DNA of 52,433 nt from Clostridia bacterium (GTDB lineage Bacteria; Bacillota; Clostridia; UBA1212; UBA1255), in assembly GCA_017517275.1 (NCBI GenBank), contig JAFWZX010000012.1:1-52433 (forward strand). Direction: 5' to 3'. Positions 24,550-32,463 of this stretch are shown here, in pieces. The translations under genes were made by a program, and so were the position numbers. Position 1 is the stretch's first letter. Each line of letters starts with the position of its first letter. The notes beneath the pieces are model-generated. The model was not told the origin of the DNA. It did not search any database and saw only the letters and a program-made list of their open reading frames with translations.

Positions 24550-25533
24550 ATGGCAAAACTCTTTGAAAATACTAATAAAACATGCTCTATTATTAAAGAC
24601 TGTGACTTTTGCACAGAAATGACTAAAATAGAAAAAAAACTATCCGAATACGTCACCCGCGGTTATTTTGAAACCTTCGACGGCAATAAAATGGAATATG
24701 AATTTTATAAAGTTGCTCGCCCCATGGCTAACTTAGTTATTTCTCACGGCTTTACAGAATTTATGGAAAAGTACCAAGAAATGGTTTGGTATTTTGTTAA
24801 TATGGGTTATAACGTTTTCCTTCTTTCCCACAGAGGACATGGCGACTCATACAGGATCTTTGACGATTATCAACTGACTCATATAGACTCCTTTTACGAT
24901 TACGTAGAAGATTTTACTTGCTTTATAGACAAGATTTTCCTGCCCAACATGGACCCCGACATACCGAATTATATGTTTTCACATTCAATGGGCGGCAGTA
25001 TTATTGCATTATACCTGTCTAAACATCACGATATTTTCAGCAAAGCTATCTTCTCCGCGCCCATGGTATGCCCTATAACCGCAGGACTTCCCAGGATACT
25101 TACAAAATTCTTCGCAATGAAGGAAATCCGCAAATCCGGACCACAGAGCCCGTTTAAATACTCAACACCTTTTACAGCAACTCCTCCTATTGACCCAGAT
25201 CCGTGCCTTAGCCGCGAGCGCTTCGTATATCATCTGGATAAACGTATAAACAATTGTAAATATCAAAACAGCGTTCCTACCAACACCTGGCTATACGAAT
25301 CAGTAAATCTGCAGCCGAAGGTTTACAAATGTGCAGGTAAAATCACTGCAAATTGTCTGCTTTTATTAGCAGAAACCGATACAGTTGTACGGACAAAACC
25401 ACAGCATGCTTTTTTCAAAAGGCTTCCCAACGCAAAGATGGTAACGCTAAAGAACACTCGTCATTCCGTACTTACCCTGCGGTCGGATATTTTCGAATCA
25501 TACATGAATGAGGTCTTTGCTTTTCTTTCATAA
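24550..25533 (+). CDS. Alpha/beta hydrolase, lysophospholipase (PldB/monoglyceride lipase) type
   Basis: The 327-residue protein has the serine-hydrolase plan: ISHGFTEFMEKY (oxyanion region), LSHRGHGDSYR, nucleophile Ser146 in FSHSMGGS, acid Asp277 (ETDTVV) and His305 (TRHSVL). This fits PldB and monoacylglycerol lipases, which hydrolyse lysolipids or monoglycerides. It has no signal peptide. Its place just beyond the fak/plsX operon suggests that it releases fatty acids for FakB or trims lysolipids; that link is inference. A partial ribosome site (GCAGG) precedes the ATG. Confidence 0.85.
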   Translation: MAKLFENTNKTCSIIKDCDFCTEMTKIEKKLSEYVTRGYFETFDGNKMEYEFYKVARPMANLVISHGFTEFMEKYQEMVWYFVNMGYNVFLLSHRGHGDSYRIFDDYQLTHIDSFYDYVEDFTCFIDKIFLPNMDPDIPNYMFSHSMGGSIIALYLSKHHDIFSKAIFSAPMVCPITAGLPRILTKFFAMKEIRKSGPQSPFKYSTPFTATPPIDPDPCLSRERFVYHLDKRINNCKYQNSVPTNTWLYESVNLQPKVYKCAGKITANCLLLLAETDTVVRTKPQHAFFKRLPNAKMVTLKNTRHSVLTLRSDIFESYMNEVFAFLS

Positions 25534-25584
25534 TATGATATACTTGCGAGGATTATCTAAATAACTATTTTTGGGATGTGACAA

Positions 25585-26541
25585 ATGAAGCCACTGATTC
25601 TTTTAATTATAATTGTCCTATCTTTACTTGTTGTTGTAGGGGTTCCTATAGTTATAATGTTTAAGATTACTATTCCCATCGCAAAGAAGGTTTGCAGAGA
25701 CACGTTAGTTAAGACTTCACCTGACAAGTGGGGTCGTGTATGTTCTGCACCTGATAACGAGGAGCAGGTTGCCATGTGGAGAAGCGGCATAAAGTGGGCT
25801 GAACTTCACCGTGAAAAGATGCGGGAAGTGTCCATTGTTAACGACGGTTTAAAGCTTGTTGGCGAATATTACGATTTCGGCAGTGACCGCTGCGTACTTA
25901 TTGTTCCCGGCAGATGCGAATGTCTTATGTATTCATATTTCTACGCACAAACGTATACAGGCCGCACAAACGTACTTGTTTTTGATTCTCGTTCACACGG
26001 TTTAAGTCAGGGAGACCGCTCATATTTAGGCTTCAAAGAAAATGAAGATTTGTTAAAATGTGCAGAATTTGCTCATGATGAATTGGGAAATAAAGAGATT
26101 TATCTTCACGGAATATGTATCGGCGCCGCAACGGCTGTACAAGCTTTGACCTTGGATTCAACGCAACCTTATATTACAAAACTCATATTAGACGGTTGTT
26201 ATACTACTTTCTATGAGACGTTTAAAAATCATATGATTTACGATAACAGACCTGTTCACCCTGTTATCGACGAGATCAGATGTATTCTTAAGAAAGAAAT
26301 CGGCGTTGATATGAAGAAACAGGGACCGATTTATCTTATTCATAAGGTAAAAGTGTCTACGCTCTTCCTATCAACATCATTAGACAAGTTTTCACTTCCG
26401 GAGAAGACGATAGAACTCTTTAACAAATGCGCAAGCAGTGACAAGCATTTAGTTTGGTTTGACAAAGGTGCTCATTCACACGTTAGAATAAATAATGAAG
26501 AAAAGTACGACGAAGCAGTATTAAATTTCATCGGATTATAA
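25585..26541 (+). CDS. Membrane-anchored alpha/beta hydrolase with Cys in the nucleophile position
   Basis: The protein has 318 residues with an N-terminal membrane helix (about 3-25) and then an S33/DUF-type alpha/beta hydrolase domain: VIVPG-like LIVPGRCEC, FDSRSHGLSQG, the nucleophile elbow HGICIGA, acid Asp267 (STSLDKFSLP) and His297 (GAHSHV). The elbow residue is Cys178 (TGT codon) where Ser is the rule (GxSxGA). A cysteine nucleophile is known in dienelactone hydrolase, so the protein may be active with a different substrate, or may be a binding protein. It follows the first hydrolase after 51 bases and precedes the deacetylase by 13; these probably form one operon. Confidence 0.8.
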   Translation: MKPLILLIIIVLSLLVVVGVPIVIMFKITIPIAKKVCRDTLVKTSPDKWGRVCSAPDNEEQVAMWRSGIKWAELHREKMREVSIVNDGLKLVGEYYDFGSDRCVLIVPGRCECLMYSYFYAQTYTGRTNVLVFDSRSHGLSQGDRSYLGFKENEDLLKCAEFAHDELGNKEIYLHGICIGAATAVQALTLDSTQPYITKLILDGCYTTFYETFKNHMIYDNRPVHPVIDEIRCILKKEIGVDMKKQGPIYLIHKVKVSTLFLSTSLDKFSLPEKTIELFNKCASSDKHLVWFDKGAHSHVRINNEEKYDEAVLNFIGL

Positions 26542-26554
26542 CAGGAGAGAGCAG

Positions 26555-27403
26555 ATGAGACCCAAATACGCAGTTTTTACAATTGACGTCGAAACGCTAT
26601 GTGATGCAGAATGTCTTATGAGATATAATCTTGATTCAGACGTTACTGCCTTGGATGGTCTTGACCGTTATATTGATCTTATGGATAAATATAATATTAA
26701 AGCTACGTTATTTGTCCTTAGTCCCGTTGTTCCGATTATCAAGGACAAGCTTAAAAGATACATACAAAACGGTCACCGGATTGAGCTTCACGGTTCTTCT
26801 CACAAGTCTCCGATGCTGCTTACAGACGAGGAATTCCGCAAGGAAATGATTGAATCCAAGGAAATGATTGAGCGCGAATTAGGTGTTACTATTAAAGGGT
26901 ATCGCGCACCTTTGTTTAGTTTAGACGATAAAAAATTAAAAATTTTAGAAGAACTTGGTTTTAAATATGATGCCAGCAAGCTTGATTATACACATGCCCG
27001 TAACGTAGGCACAATTACGGTTGAATATTTTAAGCAATTTCTTCGCGGCGCGTACAAGTCGGCGCAAAATAACTTCTATGAATTCAGTGCTATTACTTCT
27101 TCGTTTTTCGGCAAAATCTTTCCGATTTCCGGCGGTGGCTATCTACGGCTCGCACCGTGGCAATATATGAAGCCGATTATTGAAAATTATATAAAAGCTA
27201 ACGATTATTACGTTTTTTATCTCCATCCGCTTGATATTACAGAGGAAAAAATTCCTCATTTTAATAAACTCAAGATGTATGACAGATATTACCTTACGGC
27301 TGGAATCAAGTCGTATCTGCAGAAGGTCGAACAAATTATTATTTGTTTAATACAGAATCACTATAATTTTGTTACCTTTAACGACCTTACACACATTTAT
27401 TAA
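26555..27403 (+). CDS. Polysaccharide deacetylase (NodB-like, CE4)
   Basis: The 282-residue protein has the CE4 motifs: F-T-I-D11-V-E13 (motif 1), H79-x3-H83 in ELHGSSHKSP (motif 2, metal ligands) and R117-A-P (motif 3). The DVE form of motif 1 with a late YLHPLDI fits the branch found with exopolysaccharide genes (DUF3473-type neighbours). There is no signal peptide, so it would act in the cytoplasm on a nucleotide- or lipid-linked sugar. GGAGAG precedes the ATG. Its neighbours are the two hydrolases; a role in trimming an N-acetyl sugar of a glycolipid is possible but unproven. Confidence 0.85.
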   Translation: MRPKYAVFTIDVETLCDAECLMRYNLDSDVTALDGLDRYIDLMDKYNIKATLFVLSPVVPIIKDKLKRYIQNGHRIELHGSSHKSPMLLTDEEFRKEMIESKEMIERELGVTIKGYRAPLFSLDDKKLKILEELGFKYDASKLDYTHARNVGTITVEYFKQFLRGAYKSAQNNFYEFSAITSSFFGKIFPISGGGYLRLAPWQYMKPIIENYIKANDYYVFYLHPLDITEEKIPHFNKLKMYDRYYLTAGIKSYLQKVEQIIICLIQNHYNFVTFNDLTHIY

Positions 27404-27405
27404 GC

Positions 27406-27434
27406 TTGTTTTTTACGCGTTTTCGCGGTATACT
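27406..27434 (+). promoter_or_regulatory. Promoter of yebC-lgt
   Basis: TTGTTT (27406-27411), a 17-bp spacer and TATACT (27429-27434), directly after the deacetylase stop and about 40 bases before yebC. Confidence 0.7.
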
Positions 27435-27476
27435 TTTATAGTTATTGATTAAAGTAGACTTCTGGAGGGTTTTATA

Positions 27477-28202
27477 ATGTCAGGTCATTCAAAATGGGCA
27501 AATATTAAACACAAAAAAGGAAAATCTGATGCTCAGAAAGCAAAGGTCTTCACAAAGATAGGCCGTGAGCTACAAATCGCCGTTAAATCCGGTGGTCCCG
27601 ACCCTGAATCAAATAGTAAATTAAAGGATATCATTGCGAAAGCTAAGGCTGCCAATATGCCTAACGATAATATACAGAGAAGTATTAAGAAGGCTTCCGG
27701 CGACGGTGCTTCTGAAAACATCGAAGAGATCGTATACGAAGGCTACGGCCCCGGCGGAGTAGCTATTATTGTTGAGACAGTTACTGATAACAGAAACAGA
27801 ACAGCTGCAGACGTTCGTCACGTTTTTGATAAATTCGGAGGTAATCTGGGTGCTTCTGGTTGCGTTTCTTTCATGTTTGAACAAAAAGGTCTAATTGTTA
27901 TTGAACGCGACGACGACCTTGACGAAGACGTTGTTATGATGGACGCGCTTGATGCCGGTGCTTTAGACTTCGATCCGGGTGAAGATTCCTTTGAGATTCT
28001 TACTGCTCCTAATGATTTTTCACAGGTACGTGATGCATTAGAAGCGAAGGGATATACTTTTGTCGAAGCTGCTGTCAGCATGATTCCTCAGAATTATACA
28101 ACACTTGATAATGAAAAACAGCTTGAACAGATAGAAAAACTTCTTGACGGCCTTGAAGATAACGATGACGTCATGGAAGTATGGCATAATTGGGAGAATT
28201 AA
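27477..28202 (+). CDS. yebC: YebC/PmpR-family protein (TACO1-like)
   Basis: The 241-residue protein starts with the diagnostic MSGHSKWANIKHKKG and has ANMPNDNIQRSIKKASG and YEGYGPGGVAI. It is the classic YebC family: DNA-binding transcriptional regulators in some bacteria, and a ribosome factor relieving stalls in others (TACO1-like). GGAGG precedes the ATG. Its stop overlaps the lgt start by one base (TAATG). Confidence 0.95.
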   Translation: MSGHSKWANIKHKKGKSDAQKAKVFTKIGRELQIAVKSGGPDPESNSKLKDIIAKAKAANMPNDNIQRSIKKASGDGASENIEEIVYEGYGPGGVAIIVETVTDNRNRTAADVRHVFDKFGGNLGASGCVSFMFEQKGLIVIERDDDLDEDVVMMDALDAGALDFDPGEDSFEILTAPNDFSQVRDALEAKGYTFVEAAVSMIPQNYTTLDNEKQLEQIEKLLDGLEDNDDVMEVWHNWEN

Positions 28203-29035
28203 TGTTTCCACACCCTGAGTTCAATATTTTTGGTATAGACATTTCAGCATATTCACTTCTTTCCGTAGTGGGTATGCTGTTTTGTGTTGCTGTATTCTAT
28301 GGACTTGCCCGCTACCGCAAGATGCTTAAAGATGACCTCTTTTATATGTCGCTGTCTGCTATAATCGGTCTGTTGGTAGGTGCGCACATTCTGTTTGGCA
28401 TTACAAGGATTCCGGCTACGATTGACGAAATCAAGCTACTGTCGGAAACTTCCTCAGAATGTAGCTTTAATACAGTTTTACAGATAATCTTCGAAAATTG
28501 GAACGGCATGGTTTTCTACGGGGGTCTGTTAGGTGCAATCTTTGCAATTACCGCATACTGTCGCAAAAACCATTTGGATACCTTCCGCTATATGGATTTA
28601 TACGTGCCGATTTTCCCTCTTTTTCACGCCTTTGGCAGAGTCGGTTGCTTCTTTGCAGGCTGCTGCTATGGTATTGAATGTAGTATAGGATATACGCATA
28701 CGCACACAAACGGATACACGGTAACTCGTTTCCCCGTCCAGCTTCTGGAAGCAGGTCTTAATTTGATGCTGCTTGCTGCTATTCTCTTCTTGTTTTTCAA
28801 GGGTAAAGCAAAAGGTCGCCTTCTTCCTGTATACCTGCTGGTATATTCTGTAATTCGTTTTTGCGACGAATTCCTAAGAGGCGACGAGATTCGCGGTAAA
28901 TTTCTTGTTTTTTCCACATCACAATGGATAAGTATTTTACTATTTGCCGTTGCTATTATTCTTTTTCTCAGACCACAATGGCTCCGCCCAGTATTTTATC
29001 GCCGGAGTAAAAAACCAAAGACTGCCCGGGAGTAA
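28202..29035 (+). CDS. lgt: Prolipoprotein diacylglyceryl transferase Lgt (short variant)
   Basis: The 277-residue protein with about seven membrane helices transfers diacylglycerol from phosphatidylglycerol to the lipobox cysteine of prolipoproteins. The signature region is GRVGCFFAGCCYGIE, the form seen in many Clostridial homologs (classical Lgt has GRxGNFxNGE), with FPVQLLEA and IRFCDEFLRGD following. I use the ATG at 28202, after GGGAGA and overlapping the yebC stop; an upstream TTG at 28190 is inside that ribosome site. Several lipobox proteins in the window are its clients. Its last 68 bases overlap the convergent mnmA gene. Confidence 0.88.
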   Translation: MFPHPEFNIFGIDISAYSLLSVVGMLFCVAVFYGLARYRKMLKDDLFYMSLSAIIGLLVGAHILFGITRIPATIDEIKLLSETSSECSFNTVLQIIFENWNGMVFYGGLLGAIFAITAYCRKNHLDTFRYMDLYVPIFPLFHAFGRVGCFFAGCCYGIECSIGYTHTHTNGYTVTRFPVQLLEAGLNLMLLAAILFLFFKGKAKGRLLPVYLLVYSVIRFCDEFLRGDEIRGKFLVFSTSQWISILLFAVAIILFLRPQWLRPVFYRRSKKPKTARE

Positions 29036-30017
29036 CTGCTCTTTGAGGCATTACAAAGCTCGCTGTAACTGTTAAGACTCCGTCTCGATGCACTATAATC
29101 GTTGCTTCCGAAGGTTTTTGATTGTATCTATGCTTTGCCATAACCTTTACAGGCTCGTTCGGAAATTTGCCGTCTATAAAACATATATCATTTCCATTGA
29201 TTGTATTTGTAAACAGCAGGCTGTCAGCCCCCATAACCACCGTATTTGTAAGAGCATCTTTTGAAATTACGTAGGCCGGACTGCCCATGCCCAAGGAAAC
29301 GCCCACACCCTTCCTTTGCCCAATCGTGTAACAAGCAATCCCTTTATGTTTTGCCAATATTTTTCCGTCTGTATCCACAAAATACCCGGGATTAAGAGTT
29401 TTTCCTGTATATGCCTCGATGTAATCTACGTATTTTCCGTTTTCAACAAAACAAATATCCTGGCTATCTTTGGTCTTTGCATTATTAAAATCACATTTTT
29501 CCGCAATCATTCTTACTTCTTCTTTAGAAATCTCTTCTAACGGAAAAAGACTGTAAGATAACTGCTCTTGATTCAATCTATACAGAAAGTACGATTGATC
29601 TTTTGCTTCATCGCTGCTTTTTCTCAATTCATATAGCCCGGTATTTTCATTATATGCAACCCTCGCATAGTGGCCGGTTGCAATTTTGTCGCATCCGACA
29701 GATTTAGCATATTTAATAAAATAACCGAATTTAATAGTTTCATTACAACGAACGCACGGATTTGGAGTATTCCCCTCTAGATATGCATTTACAAAATAGT
29801 CCAAAACACACGAACGGAAAGCCTCTTTAGCATCTATAATGTGAAAAGGAATATCCATTTTCCGAGCCGCGGTTCGAGCATTTTCGCAAGCGCAGACAGA
29901 TGCAGGCGTATCTAACATCTGCATATACGCTCCTTCTACTTCGTATCCCTTTTCTTTTAAAATATATGCTGCGACGGTGCTGTCCACACCGCCGCTCATC
30001 GCAACTAATATTTTCAC
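28968..30017 (-). CDS. mnmA: tRNA-specific 2-thiouridylase MnmA
   Basis: The 349-residue enzyme makes 2-thiouridine at wobble position 34 of tRNA-Lys/Glu/Gln. The PP-loop S8-GGVDS13 is intact; the two catalytic cysteines are Cys91 (CNETIKF) and Cys189 (DSQDICF); CYTIGQRKGVG is also conserved. A cysteine desulfurase, often next door in Firmicutes, is not in this window. The ATG overlaps the icd stop (ATGA). The 3' end overlaps lgt by 68 bp. Confidence 0.95.
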   Translation of the reverse strand: MKILVAMSGGVDSTVAAYILKEKGYEVEGAYMQMLDTPASVCACENARTAARKMDIPFHIIDAKEAFRSCVLDYFVNAYLEGNTPNPCVRCNETIKFGYFIKYAKSVGCDKIATGHYARVAYNENTGLYELRKSSDEAKDQSYFLYRLNQEQLSYSLFPLEEISKEEVRMIAEKCDFNNAKTKDSQDICFVENGKYVDYIEAYTGKTLNPGYFVDTDGKILAKHKGIACYTIGQRKGVGVSLGMGSPAYVISKDALTNTVVMGADSLLFTNTINGNDICFIDGKFPNEPVKVMAKHRYNQKPSEATIIVHRDGVLTVTASFVMPQRAVTPGQSLVFYSGDKILGGAIVV

Positions 30018-31213
30018 AGTTTTGACGCTACTTTCTCAAGAAATTCATCTAAATTCAGCACTGTTTTATTTTCTAACGTTGAGATAATAGCCAAATCTCC
30101 CGTCATATATCCGCTCTCGACCAGATCAATAGTTGCTTTTTCCATTCTATCAGCAAAATCAACAAGGTCATCAAGGCTGTCCATTTCACCGCGTTTTCTA
30201 AGAGCTCCGGTCCAAGCAAATAAGGTGGCAATAGGATTAGTAGAAGTTGCCTCGCCCTTAAGATATTTGTGATAGTGACGCGGAATCGTTCCGTGAGCAG
30301 CCTCGTATTCGTAATACCCAGATGGTGATACGAGGACAGACGTCATCATAGCAAGGCTTCCGAAAGCTGTTGCCAACATGTCAGAAAAAACGTCGCCGTC
30401 ATAATTCTTGCAGGCCCAGATAAAACCTCCCGAGGACTTCATAACGCGTGCAATTGCATCATCAACCAGCGTATAGAAATAGCTTATGCCGGCATCGATA
30501 AATCGCTCTTTATATTCATTTTCATATATTTCACGGAAGATATCTTTAAAACGGTGATCATATTTCTTTGAAATAGTATCTTTTGCAGAAAACCACAAAT
30601 CCATTTTCTCTGATAAGGCATACTCAAAGCACGTACGTGCAAAGCTATTAATAGAAATGTCAATATTATGCATCCCCATAACAATTCCATCGCTTGCACC
30701 AAAATCCTTAATTAGATTTACAGTCTGTGTTCCATCAGGGTTTGTAATAACAATCTCCGCCTTTGAGCCTTTTGCCACAACGCAATCAACAGCAGAATAA
30801 ATATCTCCGTAAGCATGTCTCGCAATAACAATCGGCTTTTTCCAGGACGGAACCAGCGGTGTGATTCCGTTTACAATGATAGGCGAGCGGAAAACGGTTC
30901 CGTCAAGAATAGATCTGATCGTACCGTTAGGGCTCTTCCACATTTTCTTAAGACCGAATTCTTCCACACGCGCAGCGTTAGGCGTAATAGTTGCACATTT
31001 CACGGCAACACCGTATTTCTTTGTAGCATTTGCACTGTCTACCGTTACCTGATCTTCTGTAAGATCTCTGTTTTGTATGCTAAGATCGTAATATTCCGAC
31101 TTCAAATCAACAAAGGGAAGGATACAAATATCCTTAATCTTTTGCCAAATGACTCTCGTCATCTCATCTCCGTCCATTTCCACAATGGGAGTTGTCATTT
31201 TTATTTTAGCCAT
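30014..31213 (-). CDS. icd: NADP-dependent isocitrate dehydrogenase, eukaryotic-type subfamily
   Basis: The 399-residue cytoplasmic enzyme converts isocitrate to 2-oxoglutarate, producing NADPH. MTTPIVEMDGDEMTRVIW, SPNGTIRSILDGTVFR, ARHAYGDIY and AAHGTIPRHY are features of the dimeric subfamily II enzyme shared by eukaryotes and some bacteria, rather than the E. coli type. Its ATG overlaps the stop of the upstream pyrophosphorylase gene (TAATG). Confidence 0.94.
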   Translation of the reverse strand: MAKIKMTTPIVEMDGDEMTRVIWQKIKDICILPFVDLKSEYYDLSIQNRDLTEDQVTVDSANATKKYGVAVKCATITPNAARVEEFGLKKMWKSPNGTIRSILDGTVFRSPIIVNGITPLVPSWKKPIVIARHAYGDIYSAVDCVVAKGSKAEIVITNPDGTQTVNLIKDFGASDGIVMGMHNIDISINSFARTCFEYALSEKMDLWFSAKDTISKKYDHRFKDIFREIYENEYKERFIDAGISYFYTLVDDAIARVMKSSGGFIWACKNYDGDVFSDMLATAFGSLAMMTSVLVSPSGYYEYEAAHGTIPRHYHKYLKGEATSTNPIATLFAWTGALRKRGEMDSLDDLVDFADRMEKATIDLVESGYMTGDLAIISTLENKTVLNLDEFLEKVASKL

Positions 31214-32439
31214 TATGCCTGTTCCTCCTTATGAACCTTCATATACATTTCTCTTGCTGTTTCCACACTGTCGATTCCGGTTTGGTTTTTAACCGGTGCA
31301 AATTCCTGATCTCTGTCTATTCTGAGCAATCTCAAATCCTCAATATGTGAAAAGTAATCAAACAAAAACAGTTCGAATTTGAGCCCGTCAGGTATTGTAA
31401 CACAACTCCCGCTATTTGTGTCTAAATACGTAACTTTTTTTATAGCAGGATGATACGGCATATAATATTGACACAGCTCCTCGATAATATTAACGTTAAA
31501 GATGTAGTTCAATACGTTTGTATCTCCATAGATAAAAGCACCGTTCTCATCACGGGCATTTGCAAGTTCCTCAGGAATCTCCGTATACTCTATAACAAAC
31601 GGTTTGCCCTCTGAATAGCAGAAGATTGCTGCTTTTTCTTCTGCTGTACGCTTCATAAAGGATTTTGCACAAGCCGGAGCCCCCTCAGAAATGTGATATC
31701 CCACAAAAACAGGATCTGCCATTTTCACCAGACAATTGTCGATTCCACATATAAATAAATACTCAATACCTCTTTTATTCATATCGTCAAGACCGCCGGA
31801 TTCTTTTAATGACAAGAAGAGCCCCCCGTTGCCGTTTGGACTTTTAAGAACCTTGTCCTTGCTTTCTAATAAAATTTTTCCGTCTTTGTTAAGTACGGAT
31901 ATCATTGCCTGCCTAAAAAAGAAAATATTTTCAGACGGATAGCCAAAGAAATCGTGATCTTTAAAGAACTGAACCGTAGCATCGTTATTAATATTACTTG
32001 TCATAATGTACCATGGAATATTGCCCTCTCCCACGTCTTTCAAACCGCAAGCCTGAATTTCAAAGAGAGATTTATGACTGGGAAGACCGATATCATACGT
32101 TCCTTTAGGTCCGTTATGGCCCAAGCGTGTACCCATGCCTCCGCACATAGTAAGAGCCGCAACTTTACCGTCAGCAATTGCTTGATTGCCAATTGCAATG
32201 TATTTATCTCTTTCTCCTTGTGAAAATAACGTAGAATCCGTGGCTTTCATCGGCGTAACGTCTCTTGCAGGACAACTTTGTACGTTTATTTCTTTGTATA
32301 CTCTGGTAATTAAAGAAAAATCAATCTTATTTATGTCGTCTATCAATTCTTCTTGTTTAGCAGGATTTAATTCATTATAAAAAGCAAGCAAATGCTCCTG
32401 ACCATATTCATTGACCTTTTTTTTTACTTTATTTAACAT
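31213..32439 (-). CDS. UDP-sugar pyrophosphorylase, UAP1-like (UDPGP type 1 family)
   Basis: The 408-residue protein has the nucleotide-binding loop MCGGMGTRLG (98-107), GPKGTYDIGLPS, SPNGNGGLF and GDTNVLNYIFNV, characteristic of the eukaryotic-type UDP-N-acetylglucosamine pyrophosphorylase family. It would make UDP-GlcNAc, UDP-GalNAc or UDP-glucose from UTP and sugar-1-phosphate; members vary in substrate, so I give no symbol. AAAGGAG precedes the ATG. It lies 24 bases after the GDPD lipoprotein and one base into icd, so the four genes GDPD-UAP-icd-mnmA look like one transcript. Confidence 0.85.
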   Translation of the reverse strand: MLNKVKKKVNEYGQEHLLAFYNELNPAKQEELIDDINKIDFSLITRVYKEINVQSCPARDVTPMKATDSTLFSQGERDKYIAIGNQAIADGKVAALTMCGGMGTRLGHNGPKGTYDIGLPSHKSLFEIQACGLKDVGEGNIPWYIMTSNINNDATVQFFKDHDFFGYPSENIFFFRQAMISVLNKDGKILLESKDKVLKSPNGNGGLFLSLKESGGLDDMNKRGIEYLFICGIDNCLVKMADPVFVGYHISEGAPACAKSFMKRTAEEKAAIFCYSEGKPFVIEYTEIPEELANARDENGAFIYGDTNVLNYIFNVNIIEELCQYYMPYHPAIKKVTYLDTNSGSCVTIPDGLKFELFLFDYFSHIEDLRLLRIDRDQEFAPVKNQTGIDSVETAREMYMKVHKEEQA

Positions 32440-32463
32440 AATACTCCTTTAATTAATTGCCTA

